64,000 nt of DNA from Bradyrhizobium barranii subsp. apii (GTDB taxonomy: Bacteria; Pseudomonadota; Alphaproteobacteria; Rhizobiales; Xanthobacteraceae). The stretch lies in NCBI RefSeq assembly GCF_011516635.5, contig NZ_CP096255.1, forward strand, positions 868,001 through 932,000, given 5' to 3'. Under the pieces are notes generated by a model that had not been told where the DNA came from, did no database searches, and worked only from the letters and a program-made list of their open reading frames with translations. Position numbers and translations under genes: made by a program. This document shows positions 48,616 to 57,523 of this stretch, in pieces. Each line of letters begins with the position of its first letter. The first letter of the stretch is position 1.

Positions 48616-50025
48616 TCACGGTATCTCGTACACCACCATCTTGTCGGCGATGCCGCGCAGGGCCGCCTGCTTCTGGATCGGCTTGATCGCGCGCTGCTCG
48701 AGCACCTCGGCGACTGCGGGCGCATCGAGCACGGGGCCCGTGATGTGGATCTCCCGCGCCGTCGACAGGCTCTGGACGCGAGCGGCGATGTTGACGGTCT
48801 GGCCGAAATAATCCTGGCGTTCGTTGAGCATCACCGCAAGACACGGGCCTTCATGGATGCCGATCTTGACGATGAGATCGTCGGTGCCGCGCTGCCTGTT
48901 GAGCTCGTCCATCGCGGCCCGCATCCGCAGGCCCGCGACGATGGCGTGCTCGGGGCGGACGAAGGTCGCCATCACGGCGTCGCCGATCGTCTTCACCACC
49001 GCGCCCTTCTCGGAGGAGATGATCTCGAGCAGCGCATGGAAATGCGCGCGCACGAGATCGAAGGCGGCGAGATCGCCGACGCGCTCGTAGAGCGCGGTCG
49101 AGCCCTTCAAATCGGTGAACAGGAATGTCAGCGACGTGATCTGGAGCCGCTGGTCGAGGCTGAGATTGTCCGCCTTGAAGACATCGCGAAACGTCTGGTT
49201 CGACAGCATGCGCTTGGCGGTGAGGAACGGCTTGCGCTTGCCGATGAGATGATGGAGCGCCTCGGCCGCGATGAACACCGACGGCAACACGCGCACGCCG
49301 GCCTGGTTCTCCAGCGACAGCCGCAGCGGCCCCGGCCGCATGGTCGTCGTTCCCGTCGGAGCCTGCACCTTGTTGTACATGATCGCGAACTGCTGACGCT
49401 CCTTGGTCGGCTCGCCCTGGACGTCGATGAAATGGGCGGCGTGCGTCACCGGCTCGAAGATGATGATGAAGTCGCCCGGCAGTTGCAGCGACATGGTCGC
49501 TTTCTCGCCCGCCGGAAGCTCGAGTGTATCGAGCGTCACCTCGTTGGCGAGCGTCGCGAAGGATTCCTTGTTGAAGTCGACGCCGGAACTCCAGAATACC
49601 TGCTTGAAATATTCCCACACCGGAAGCGTATCGGGATCGTGCGCTGCGATGCGCCGCACGCGCGGATTGACGGTGAAGGAGACCTCGACCTGATCGTCGA
49701 CCGACGCCTTGTACCCGCAGGCGCAGAGCGCGCAGTGATAATCGTCCGGCTTGAGCGCCTTCAGCGTCGAATGGGCGCCCAGCACGCCGCCGCAGCCCGG
49801 ACAGAGCACGTTCCAGCCGAGATCGAACAGTCCGAGCCGCGCCGAATGCAGGAAGGTGGAGATCGTGTGCTCTTCGTCGAGGCCATGCTGCCTGGAGAAA
49901 TCGAGGACATTGACGCGGTTGAGCTCGTGATCCTCGCCGTTCTCGATCAGGTGCGCGATCGCGTCGACCACCTTGGCATCGGCGGTCTGCTTCAGAACGG
50001 AAAACTGGGCCTGGATGTCGCTCAT
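48616..50025 (-). CDS. Class III adenylate/guanylate cyclase with N-terminal zinc-ribbon domain
   Basis: This 469-residue protein has an N-terminal DUF5939-type region with a zinc-ribbon-like cysteine set (Cys75, Cys78, Cys98, Cys101/103) and a central domain. The C-terminal class III cyclase domain runs from about 300. TFLFTDLKGSTALYERVGD and KTIGDAVMATF hold the two metal Asp residues and VNIAARVQ is in place. It makes cAMP or cGMP from nucleotide triphosphate. ATG 50025 is chosen over an upstream frame. It is 51 bases downstream of a cytochrome P450 gene, so both are likely in one operon. Confidence 0.9.
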   Translation of the reverse strand: MSDIQAQFSVLKQTADAKVVDAIAHLIENGEDHELNRVNVLDFSRQHGLDEEHTISTFLHSARLGLFDLGWNVLCPGCGGVLGAHSTLKALKPDDYHCALCACGYKASVDDQVEVSFTVNPRVRRIAAHDPDTLPVWEYFKQVFWSSGVDFNKESFATLANEVTLDTLELPAGEKATMSLQLPGDFIIIFEPVTHAAHFIDVQGEPTKERQQFAIMYNKVQAPTGTTTMRPGPLRLSLENQAGVRVLPSVFIAAEALHHLIGKRKPFLTAKRMLSNQTFRDVFKADNLSLDQRLQITSLTFLFTDLKGSTALYERVGDLAAFDLVRAHFHALLEIISSEKGAVVKTIGDAVMATFVRPEHAIVAGLRMRAAMDELNRQRGTDDLIVKIGIHEGPCLAVMLNERQDYFGQTVNIAARVQSLSTAREIHITGPVLDAPAVAEVLEQRAIKPIQKQAALRGIADKMVVYEIP

Positions 50026-50076
50026 GGCGGAGGCTCTATCTGGGGTGGATCGCGCCATCGGGCAGACGAATGTCTG

Positions 50077-51444
50077 TCACCGACGCGTGATGCGGAACAA
50101 AGGTGAGTGGTCCGGCTGGGTCGTCACGACGCCGAGCGGGATCACCGGAACCCTGTCGGCAAGCTCGATACGGAACGCGCCGATCAACCGGGCCAGCGCC
50201 AGCACGGATTCGGCGTGCGCGAACGGCGCGCCGATGCAGACGCGCGGACCCGCGCCGAACGGCAGGTAAGCGAAACGGTCGGGCGCCTCGTTCGACATGA
50301 AGCGTTTTGGGATGAAGGCGTTCGGCTGATCCCACAGCTTCTCATGCCGGTGCAGCAGCCAGGGCGCGATCATGATGATGTCGCCCTTGCCGATCTCGAC
50401 GCCGGCCGCATTGTCCTTCTCGCGCGCGGCACGCGCGACCAGGAAGGCCGGCGGATAGAGCCGCATGGTCTCCTCGATCACCGCGCGGGTGAACTTCTGG
50501 CGATCGATGTCGGCCATGCTGTCGAGATGCTCGCCGTGGGTCTCGGAGGCAACTTCCTCCTGCGTCTCCGGATCGAGCGCGAGCAGATAGAGCGCCCAGA
50601 ACAGCGCCGTCGCCGTGGTCTCGTGACCCGCCAGGATCATGGTCGCGACCTCGTCGACGAGTTGCGCATCCGAAAAGCCCTTGCCGGTCTCAGGGTCGCG
50701 CGCCGCGTCCATGAGATCGAACAGGTCGCGCGGCGGCGCGCCGTCCTTCTTGCCCATCGTGCGCCGTTCGGCGATCAGCATCGCGACGAATTCGGTCCAG
50801 CGTTTGCGGAAGCGGGCGCGGGCAAAATCCATCGGGGTCGGCCAGGACACCGGCAGCAGCATGTCGAGGAAATAGGGCCGCCCGAGCCGCGCGCCGTATT
50901 CCATGACGAAATTGCGCAAGGTCGGGCCGTGACGGTCCATGCCGAACGAGAACATCGTGCGCCCGGCGATCTCCAGCGTCATGCGCTGCATCGTCTCGCG
51001 CAGATCGACCGGCTCGCTTGTTCGCGCATCAAGCTTTGTGATGGTCTCGTCGAGCACCGCGGTCATATGCGGGACGAGATTTGCAGTTGCACGCGGCGTG
51101 AAGGCCGGCGCGAGCGTCCGGCGCTGATGTGTCCAGGCGTGGCCTTCCGCGATCAGAACTCCTTCGCCGAGCACCGGACGCAGCATGCGGATCCCCGCCG
51201 GCGTGCGCGTGTAATTTTCATAATTGCTGAGCAGGACATGCCGGATTGCGTCCGGCTGATTCAGGATGAAGCTGTTGTGGAGGAAAAAGCGGCCCTTGAT
51301 GACCTCTTCTTCGTAGGCACGCTGCCCCCAGGTTGCGATCATGTTCTGCTTGAGGACCGCGACCCGGCCGAAAAACGACATGTCGTCGGGCGCACGCGGC
51401 GGGGTCGGAGGGATGATGGGCCGACGCACACTGGCGATGTTCAT
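50077..51444 (-). CDS. Cytochrome P450
   Basis: This 455-residue haem monooxygenase has the I-helix AGHETTA near 280, the ExxR motif EETMRLYP near 335 and the haem-binding loop FGAGPRVCIGAPFA near 385-398 with Cys392-region thiolate ligand. The pattern resembles CYP families with soluble redox partners. No ferredoxin or reductase gene is adjacent, so the electron partner is elsewhere. It lies between a Tat-exported hydrolase and a nucleotide cyclase on the same strand with gaps of 34 and 51 bases. Confidence 0.92.
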   Translation of the reverse strand: MNIASVRRPIIPPTPPRAPDDMSFFGRVAVLKQNMIATWGQRAYEEEVIKGRFFLHNSFILNQPDAIRHVLLSNYENYTRTPAGIRMLRPVLGEGVLIAEGHAWTHQRRTLAPAFTPRATANLVPHMTAVLDETITKLDARTSEPVDLRETMQRMTLEIAGRTMFSFGMDRHGPTLRNFVMEYGARLGRPYFLDMLLPVSWPTPMDFARARFRKRWTEFVAMLIAERRTMGKKDGAPPRDLFDLMDAARDPETGKGFSDAQLVDEVATMILAGHETTATALFWALYLLALDPETQEEVASETHGEHLDSMADIDRQKFTRAVIEETMRLYPPAFLVARAAREKDNAAGVEIGKGDIIMIAPWLLHRHEKLWDQPNAFIPKRFMSNEAPDRFAYLPFGAGPRVCIGAPFAHAESVLALARLIGAFRIELADRVPVIPLGVVTTQPDHSPLFRITRR

Positions 51445-51478
51445 GGCTCTCTCCCGCAGATATGACCCAAGCCAATAG

Positions 51479-52849
51479 CTAGTAAGTCAGCTCGGCAATC
51501 GCAATCCTGTTCTCGGAGGCGGGCCAGGCGCGCGCCACAATTCGTTCTTCGCCGAACTGGGCCACGATGTTACGCCCGGCCTCCGCGGCCGGGAGCCGCA
51601 AGGTTGCTGCCGAATCCGTGGGCACACCCGGCTTGACGTCGGCCGGCTCCTTGCCGTCGAGCAGCACCACGTCCCGCGGCAGGCCGAGATAGCCGCGCGG
51701 TCGCGACATGATCACGACGGCGCCGGCATCCTTGTCCGCCGGCCCGAGCGGGCGCGCGGCACGTAGATGCACGACATCGGACGAGCGCGGGAAGGGCGTG
51801 CGGTAGATATGCGTCGTCGGCGCGTCCGGCGATGTCAGGACGAATTCGAGGAACCAGGAAGGCTCGACCTGCGCCGGACCCCAGCGGCCGTCGGCGCCGG
51901 TCTTCGCGCTGTGCACCGCGCCGCCTTTGCGCTCCCCGGTATCAGGGTCGACGCGGAAGACATCGACGGTTGCACCTGCCACCGGGCGATTGGTCGACAC
52001 GCCGCCTGGCGTACCGGTCACAAGGCCGCTCAACCTGACGCTCTGCTCCGGCACAATCGCGATGCGCGCGGGCTCGCGGCCGGCAATGAATTTGTAGATC
52101 TGGCGGAAGGCGCGCGGGTGAAACGCCACTTCGCGATGGTCGAGCGCGCAGAGCACGAGATTGGTGGCGCCCGTCAACTCCGGCCCTTCGACGGTAACGC
52201 CGGTCGGCGTGCCGGGTTTGCCGATGAAGCGGCCGTCGGCTTGCGCGTACTTGTCCATGCCATCGCTACGCAGGGTGAGGAAGGCCGTGCCCGGCGTCAC
52301 CTCGCTCTCACCCTCATTCAGGCCGCGCAGAAATGTACCGCGGCCATTGAATTCGTTGTTCGGCTGGTCGTCGGTCGCGAACACGCCATGATTGGGGGTG
52401 CCGCAGAGGACGGCGTGGCTGACATCGCCGACGCCGCCGTTCTTGATGACGTTGCGAATCGCATAGCCGCCGCGCGAGCTGCCGACCAGTGCCACGCGGG
52501 CCGCGCCGGTGCGGCGCTTCAATTCCGCGATGGCCGCCGCGAGTTCGCGGCGCTGGTCCTCGGTCGAGGAGCGGCCCGCCTGCTCGACCTTGTCGTCGCT
52601 GCGCGCCAGCGGATCCGTGAAATTGATCGCCATCATGCGATCGCGCGCGACGCCGTTGGATTCCATCCGCCAAAGCGTCGTCATCCAGACCGCGTCGTAT
52701 TCGCCATTGCCGTGGACAAACAGGATCGGCGGCACCTCGGCATTCTGAGCCGTGGGCGCGGTCTGGGCCAGCGCGCCTGTCCGCAAGCTCGCAACCGCGA
52801 AAGGCAAGCTGCCTGCCCCCAGCAGGATCGACCGTCGCGACAGCTTCAT
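51479..52849 (-). CDS. Tat-exported alpha/beta hydrolase (esterase/depolymerase-like)
   Basis: This 456-residue protein begins MKLSRRSILLGAGSLPFAVAS, a Tat signal. The mature part has an alpha/beta hydrolase domain: ILFVHGNGEYDAVWM (oxyanion HG), then the nucleophile elbow VGSSRGGYAIRN near 128-139, and a His-bearing segment later (ALDHREVAFHP). C-terminal beta-rich domains follow (from about 260). It is likely an exported esterase or polyester depolymerase. The start is ATG 52849, since the frame above it is short. It precedes the P450 gene by 34 bases. Confidence 0.85.
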   Translation of the reverse strand: MKLSRRSILLGAGSLPFAVASLRTGALAQTAPTAQNAEVPPILFVHGNGEYDAVWMTTLWRMESNGVARDRMMAINFTDPLARSDDKVEQAGRSSTEDQRRELAAAIAELKRRTGAARVALVGSSRGGYAIRNVIKNGGVGDVSHAVLCGTPNHGVFATDDQPNNEFNGRGTFLRGLNEGESEVTPGTAFLTLRSDGMDKYAQADGRFIGKPGTPTGVTVEGPELTGATNLVLCALDHREVAFHPRAFRQIYKFIAGREPARIAIVPEQSVRLSGLVTGTPGGVSTNRPVAGATVDVFRVDPDTGERKGGAVHSAKTGADGRWGPAQVEPSWFLEFVLTSPDAPTTHIYRTPFPRSSDVVHLRAARPLGPADKDAGAVVIMSRPRGYLGLPRDVVLLDGKEPADVKPGVPTDSAATLRLPAAEAGRNIVAQFGEERIVARAWPASENRIAIAELTY

Positions 52850-52997
52850 ATGTTTCTCCGGAAAAACCACGTCTTTGGACCGCTTATACCGGCCTAACCA
52901 CTGGACAGCGAAGGACTTTCGCAGGCATCACTGAACCTGCCGGAATCACCCAAAGACCATTCCAAGACCACTTCTGCCAGCCCATATGGAAGGGGAT

Positions 52998-54686
52998 ATG
53001 ACCGAGCAGCCGAACCGTCAGAAATTCGCCGGCGACGGCATCGCCGCACCCCTGCGGTACACCGTGTTTCGGCGCATCTGGCTCGCCAGCCTGCTCTCCA
53101 ATCTTGGCCTCTTGATCCAGGGCGTGGGCGCGGCCTGGGCGATGACGCAGATGGCGGCCTCGGCCGACAAGGTGGCGCTGGTGCAGACCGCGCTGATGCT
53201 GCCGATCATGTTGATCTCGATGCCGGCCGGCGCCATCGCCGACATGTATGACCGGCGCATCGTGACCTTGATTTCGCTCGCGATCGCGCTGATCGGCGCG
53301 ACTGCGCTGACGGTGCTGGCCTGGCTCAAGCTGATCACTCCGGAAACGCTGCTCGTCTTCTGCTTCGTGGTGGGCAGCGGCAATGCGCTGTTCGGGCCGG
53401 CGTGGCAATCCTCGGTCAGCGAGCAGGTCCCGCCCGAATCACTGCCGTCAGCCGTCGCACTGAACGGCATCAGCTACAATATTGCACGCAGCTTCGGTCC
53501 CGCGGTCGGCGGCGTCATCGTCGCCTCGCTCGGCGCGGTGGCCGCGTTTGCCTGCAACGCGATCCTCTATCTGCCGCTGCTGGTGGTGCTGCTGCTCTGG
53601 CGGCGCAACACCGAGCCCTCGCGCCTGCCGCGGGAGAAGCTCAACCGCGCGATGGTCTCGGGCTTCCGCTACATCACCAATTCGCCGCCGATCAAGATCG
53701 TGCTGCTGCGCACATTGGTGATGGGCCTGATCGGCGGCGCCATCATGGCACTGATGCCGCTGATCGCGCGCGATCTGCTGCATGGCGGCGCGCAGACCTA
53801 CGGCATCATGCTGGGTGCCTTCGGCATGGGCGCCGTCGTCGGTGCGCTCAACATCCATGAATTGCGCAAGCGCATGAGCGGCGAAGCCGCGATCCGCGCC
53901 TGCACCATCTCGATGGCATTTGCGATGGCCGCGCTTGCCGTGAGCACGGAGCCGGTGCTGACGGCGGCGGCGCTTGTGCTCGCCGGTGCGGTCTGGATGG
54001 CGGCCGTCGCGCTGTTCAACATCGGCGTGCAGCTCTCGGCGCCGCGCTGGGTCGCGGGCCGTTCGCTCGCGGCATTCCAGGCCTCGATTTCCGGCGGCAT
54101 CGCGATCGGCGCCTGGGGCTGGGGCCATCTCACCGATTACGCCGGCGTCGAGGTCGCGCTGCTGACGGCCGCCAGCCTGATGCTGATCTCGCCGGTGCTG
54201 GGCATTTGGTTGGCGATGCCGCGCGTCGGCGCCCGCAACGAGGACGCGGACGTGCTCGCCGATCCGGAAGTCAAACTGTCGCTCACGGCGCGCAGCGGGC
54301 CGCTGGTGGTCGAGATCGAATATAGGGTGAGCCAGGAGAACGCGCGCGCCTTCCACAACGTGATGCAGGACGTGCAGTTCTCCCGCCAGCGCAACGGCGC
54401 CTATGGCTGGTCGATCGCGCGCGACATCGCCGACCCCGAATTGTGGACCGAGCGCTACCACTGTCCGACCTGGCTCGATTACTTGCGCCAGCGCAACCGC
54501 TCGACGCAGTCCGAACGCGCGTTGCATCAGCAGGCGATCGATTTCCACATCGGTCCCGATCCGGTGCGGATCCGCCGCATGCTGGAGCGTCCGTTCGGCT
54601 CGGTGCGCTGGAAGGAAGAGACGCCGGATCGTGCCGGCGCCGAGGTGCTGCCGGTGGTCGCGAGCGCGGCGGGAAGCAGCACTTAG
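52998..54686 (+). CDS. MFS transporter (EntS/MFS_3-like) with C-terminal cytoplasmic extension
   Basis: This 562-residue transporter has twelve helices in the first about 405 residues, in the MFS_3 (EntS) pattern (MPAGAIADMYDRR loop; RSFGPAVGGVIVA). It ends with a roughly 150-residue soluble tail resembling an ABM/monooxygenase-like domain (EIEYRVSQENARAFHNVMQDV and RYHCPTWLDYLRQ). ATG 52998 is chosen with AAGGGG upstream. The substrate is unknown; a siderophore or antibiotic is possible. It is divergent from the hydrolase gene. Confidence 0.87.
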   Translation: MTEQPNRQKFAGDGIAAPLRYTVFRRIWLASLLSNLGLLIQGVGAAWAMTQMAASADKVALVQTALMLPIMLISMPAGAIADMYDRRIVTLISLAIALIGATALTVLAWLKLITPETLLVFCFVVGSGNALFGPAWQSSVSEQVPPESLPSAVALNGISYNIARSFGPAVGGVIVASLGAVAAFACNAILYLPLLVVLLLWRRNTEPSRLPREKLNRAMVSGFRYITNSPPIKIVLLRTLVMGLIGGAIMALMPLIARDLLHGGAQTYGIMLGAFGMGAVVGALNIHELRKRMSGEAAIRACTISMAFAMAALAVSTEPVLTAAALVLAGAVWMAAVALFNIGVQLSAPRWVAGRSLAAFQASISGGIAIGAWGWGHLTDYAGVEVALLTAASLMLISPVLGIWLAMPRVGARNEDADVLADPEVKLSLTARSGPLVVEIEYRVSQENARAFHNVMQDVQFSRQRNGAYGWSIARDIADPELWTERYHCPTWLDYLRQRNRSTQSERALHQQAIDFHIGPDPVRIRRMLERPFGSVRWKEETPDRAGAEVLPVVASAAGSST

Positions 54687-54696
54687 GTTTTGGCCT

Positions 54697-54775
54697 GTAG
54701 CCCGGATGGCGCGAAGCGCAATCCGGGACGATCTCACCGCACGGGCAGACGCCGGATTTCGCTCATCCGGGCTAC
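54697..54775. repeat. REP-like intergenic palindrome, copy 9
   Basis: GTAGCCCGGATG at the left and CATCCGGGCTAC at the right form arms of 12 bp; inner parts carry GCGAAGCGCAATCCGG and CCGGATTTCGC. It lies between the convergent MFS transporter and Cys-rich protein genes, 10 bases after the transporter stop. Confidence 0.8.
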
Positions 54776-54786
54776 GACGGCACGTC

Positions 54787-55002
54787 CTACTGCCCGTGAT
54801 CCGTCAGCACCTTGTCGCAGGCTTTGCTGAGGCGGGTGCGGTTCTGCTTGAGGCAAGCGAGCACGGCGCCATCGCCATTGTTCATCACGGCACGGCAGAA
54901 GCGCGTCACATCGCGCGCGCAGGCATCGTGGCCGGGCTGCTGTTGCGCTGAGGCGCTCGATGCGCACAGAATCAAAGAAACAATGAAAAGAAATCTGGTC
55001 AT
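54787..55002 (-). CDS. Small secreted cysteine-rich protein
   Basis: This 71-residue protein has a signal peptide (MTRFLFIVSLILCASSASAQ) and a short mature region of about 50 residues with Cys in DACARDVTRFCRAV, VLACLKQNR and LSKACDKVL. The pattern C-x3-D-x2-R-x-C ... C-x5-R-x-LS-x2-C matches the cysteine-rich repeat family. It is related to the next gene, 160 bp upstream on the same strand. No function is known. Confidence 0.82.
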   Translation of the reverse strand: MTRFLFIVSLILCASSASAQQQPGHDACARDVTRFCRAVMNNGDGAVLACLKQNRTRLSKACDKVLTDHGQ

Positions 55003-55164
55003 CGCGTAATGCCTCTTACCCCAAGGAAGTGCGGGCGAAGCTAGTGCGACGATCCCGAGGCCGCAACGGCTTTATTGCCGAGCGGGACTGGCGCGCGTGG
55101 CCCCGGCCTGACGCCGGGAGCACATCGCGAGGGGAGCCAACAACGATTGCCGTTGCGCGTTGTC

Positions 55165-55473
55165 CTACTGCCTGTCCTGGGCGTCAGCGACCTTGCGTGA
55201 GGCGCCCTTTGCGAGGTCCTTGTCCATCACCGCGCGGCAGCCGGCGCTCAGATCAGAGCGATGCTTCATCATGCACGCCGTGATCTTCGGGACGTTGGGG
55301 ATTTCCGAGGAGCACAGACGGAAGGCATCGCCGGTGCACTGCTGCTGCGCCTCGGCCGAGAAGGCGAAGCTCGAGGTCGTCGCGACGATCGAGACGATGG
55401 CGGCAAAGCCCAGAGCCAGGCTGGTGTCGCGGATCCTACTCGTCAGCGATTTGGCAGAAAAAGACTTGGTCAT
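55165..55473 (-). CDS. Secreted cysteine-rich protein, paralogue of the neighbouring gene
   Basis: This 102-residue protein has an N-terminal hydrophobic signal (about residues 14-42) and a mature part with QQCTGDAFRLCSSEIP, ACMMKHRSDLSAGCRAVMD. The spacing of Cys residues matches the 71-residue neighbour. The two probably arose by tandem duplication. No role is known; similar proteins are exported in other alphaproteobacteria. Confidence 0.8.
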   Translation of the reverse strand: MTKSFSAKSLTSRIRDTSLALGFAAIVSIVATTSSFAFSAEAQQQCTGDAFRLCSSEIPNVPKITACMMKHRSDLSAGCRAVMDKDLAKGASRKVADAQDRQ

Positions 55474-55726
55474 TTGAAGCTCCCATTGGCGCCGCTGGAA
55501 GCGGAGCCCGTTGTTGATGGGAACTACGATGCTCCGGGAAAACAGTTTCCACTGTGATGACGGTCACGGGTGGCCCGCCTTCTGTGATCTCCGTCACATG
55601 GCGCACCTCGCTGAAAATCCGGCGCAAACGCCGTCGTGTTGGTGTCACGTTAACTGTTCCTTCGCATTAATGGCTCGTCGCGCGGGAGATTCCGCCGGGT
55701 TGGTTGCGTAATTGGAAAGAATAGCG

Positions 55727-56782
55727 ATGCGTAATGCGTTGGGCCTGATGCTGGCCAGTGTAGTTGCGGCGGTCGTGATCGCCGTCGGCGGTTGGTTTTA
55801 TTATTCCGCGCGCGCCGATCAGGGCGCCCCCAAAACAACGGCCGCCCGTGCCGCCGATCAATTGCCGGCACAGGCGAAGCTCGCCGCCAAGGATGACGTC
55901 GAGACCACCGCGGCGATCGCGGCCAGGCCGACGGCAGTTGCTCAGGCAGCGGCGCCTGCGCCCGCTCCGGCCATGCCGGTGCAGCAGCGGTCGACCTGTG
56001 CCAATCCGAACGCGCTGGGCGTTGCCCGCGTGGTCGAGATCGACACCACCGGCGGACCCGGCTTCGGCTTCGAGCATTTCAAGCAGTTCGACTTCCTCAC
56101 CGACAAGGAGGTCGTGCTGACCTTCGACGACGGTCCGTGGCCGGTCAACACGCCCGCGGTGCTGAAGGCGCTTGCGGATGAATGCACCAAGGGTCTGTTC
56201 TTCTCGGTCGGCAAGCACGCGACCTATCATCCGGAAATCCTGCGCCAGGTGCTGGCTCAGGGCCACACGGTCGGCACGCACACCTGGTCGCACGTCAACC
56301 TGAACAGCAAGAAGATGACGGAGCAACAGGTCAAGGACGAGGTCGAGAAGGGCTTCAGCGCGGTGAGGTTCGCGCTCGGCACCAACCCGGCACCGTTCTT
56401 CCGCTTCCCGCAGCTTCAGCACAATCCGGCGATGGTGAGCTATTTCAGCACCCGCAATGTCGCGATGTTCTCGACCGACATCGACTCCTTCGACTTCAGG
56501 AAGGGTGCCACGCCGGAGAAGATCGTCGACAACGTGATGACCAAGCTCGACAAGCTCGGCAAGGGCATCATCCTGATGCACGACTTCCAGAAGCACACCG
56601 GCGAAGCGATGCCGGCGCTGCTCGCGCGGCTGAAGGCTGGCGGCTACAAGGTCGTGCAGATGAAGGCCAAGGCAACGCTCCAGACGCTGCCGGAATATGA
56701 CGAGGCGCTGCTGAAGGACCTGAAGGTGCCGACCTCGAGCGCGCGTCCGATAACGAGCGTGGTGCAGACGGTGTCGCAGTAA
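55727..56782 (+). CDS. Polysaccharide deacetylase family protein
   Basis: This 351-residue protein has an N-terminal membrane or signal segment (about 5-26) and an Ala/Pro linker (30-90). The NodB-type deacetylase domain (about 125-310) includes VLTFDDGPWPV, with the metal-binding Asp pair, and HTWSH with His185 and His189. It removes acetyl groups from an amino-sugar polymer in the envelope. ATG 55727 has GGAAAGA upstream. A terminator hairpin follows. Confidence 0.9.
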   Translation: MRNALGLMLASVVAAVVIAVGGWFYYSARADQGAPKTTAARAADQLPAQAKLAAKDDVETTAAIAARPTAVAQAAAPAPAPAMPVQQRSTCANPNALGVARVVEIDTTGGPGFGFEHFKQFDFLTDKEVVLTFDDGPWPVNTPAVLKALADECTKGLFFSVGKHATYHPEILRQVLAQGHTVGTHTWSHVNLNSKKMTEQQVKDEVEKGFSAVRFALGTNPAPFFRFPQLQHNPAMVSYFSTRNVAMFSTDIDSFDFRKGATPEKIVDNVMTKLDKLGKGIILMHDFQKHTGEAMPALLARLKAGGYKVVQMKAKATLQTLPEYDEALLKDLKVPTSSARPITSVVQTVSQ

Positions 56783-56808
56783 GCCCGAACCACTTCCTCA
56801 ATACGCGC

Positions 56809-56840
56809 ATGGCCGGGCTCTTGCCCGGCCATTTGCTTTT
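56809..56840 (+). terminator. Intrinsic terminator after the polysaccharide deacetylase gene
   Basis: A 10-bp stem, ATGGCCGGGC with GCCCGGCCAT, closes a TCTT loop and is followed by TTGCTTTT. It lies 27 bases after the stop codon and faces the minus-strand pseudogene beginning at 56857. Confidence 0.75.
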
Positions 56841-56856
56841 GGAGCGAGTCGCAGCC

Positions 56857-57230
56857 TTACCAGTAGATGCCGTGGCGGTGCAGCTCGCTGATGATGCGGC
56901 CTTCGGTCCAGCTGCGCTTGTGCTTCGGCTTGCCCGCCTTTGCGGTCTTCGTGGCGGGCTTGCTCGTCTCCGCCGGCGCTGAGGTCGTCGTTGTCGCGGT
57001 CACGGCAGGAGCCGTCGCCACGGCGGGAGCAGGGGCCGAGACTGCCGGCGGACGATCAACGTATTTCGGAGCTTCCGCGGCTGGCGCGACTTCGCTGATT
57101 TGCATCGTCGGAGCGGTGGTCGTGGTGGCTTGCGGAAGGCCGTCGCCATGGCCAGCGACAGGCTGCGGTCGCCAGCATGGGCAGATGCAGAAGCCAGGAC
57201 CATGGCGGCGACCAGAAGGATCTTGCGCAT
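56857..57230 (-). pseudogene. Small secreted Ala/Pro/Thr-rich protein, frameshifted
   Basis: The 5' part (57230 downwards) encodes a signal peptide, MRKILLVAAMVLASASAHAGDRSL. About 27 codons in, the frame changes. The next frame continues as QATTTTAP, then MQISEVAPAAEAPKYVD, an Ala/Pro/Thr/Lys-rich stretch, and ends with a conserved-looking WTEGRIISELHRHGIYW. One missing base near 57144-57150 explains the break. Without it the protein would be about 123 residues. Its function is unknown. Confidence 0.72.
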
Positions 57231-57523
57231 GTGAAATCTCCCCGTGTTTGCGTGACCGGGAAATTAGGGGAGATCTGATCTGCGTTATGTGACTGTCATC
57301 ACGTAGACTGCGCGCTCGGTCTTGAACCCGCGATCAGCATTCGCGGCGATCAACCCGCAACGTCACGTCCGGAAAGGTCTCGGAATCGGGCGGACAGATA
57401 TGTGCTTCCCGGCGAAGCCTCGAACGCGCCGCGCCGGATGGCGCGTTTCACGATTGTTTCCAAATGTTTCTGATTGTGGTAGACGCTCGACACGCGTCAA
57501 AAGGTGTGCCGAGTCCGCCCGTT
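57231..57523. other. About 290-bp intergenic region before the methyltransferase genes
   Basis: No gene is supported. The sequence is A/T-richer than its surroundings in places and likely carries the promoter for the downstream methyltransferase unit. It separates the frameshifted secreted protein (minus) from the TIGR04325-like gene (plus). A short upstream start of the latter (57464) has no ribosome site. Confidence 0.4.
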
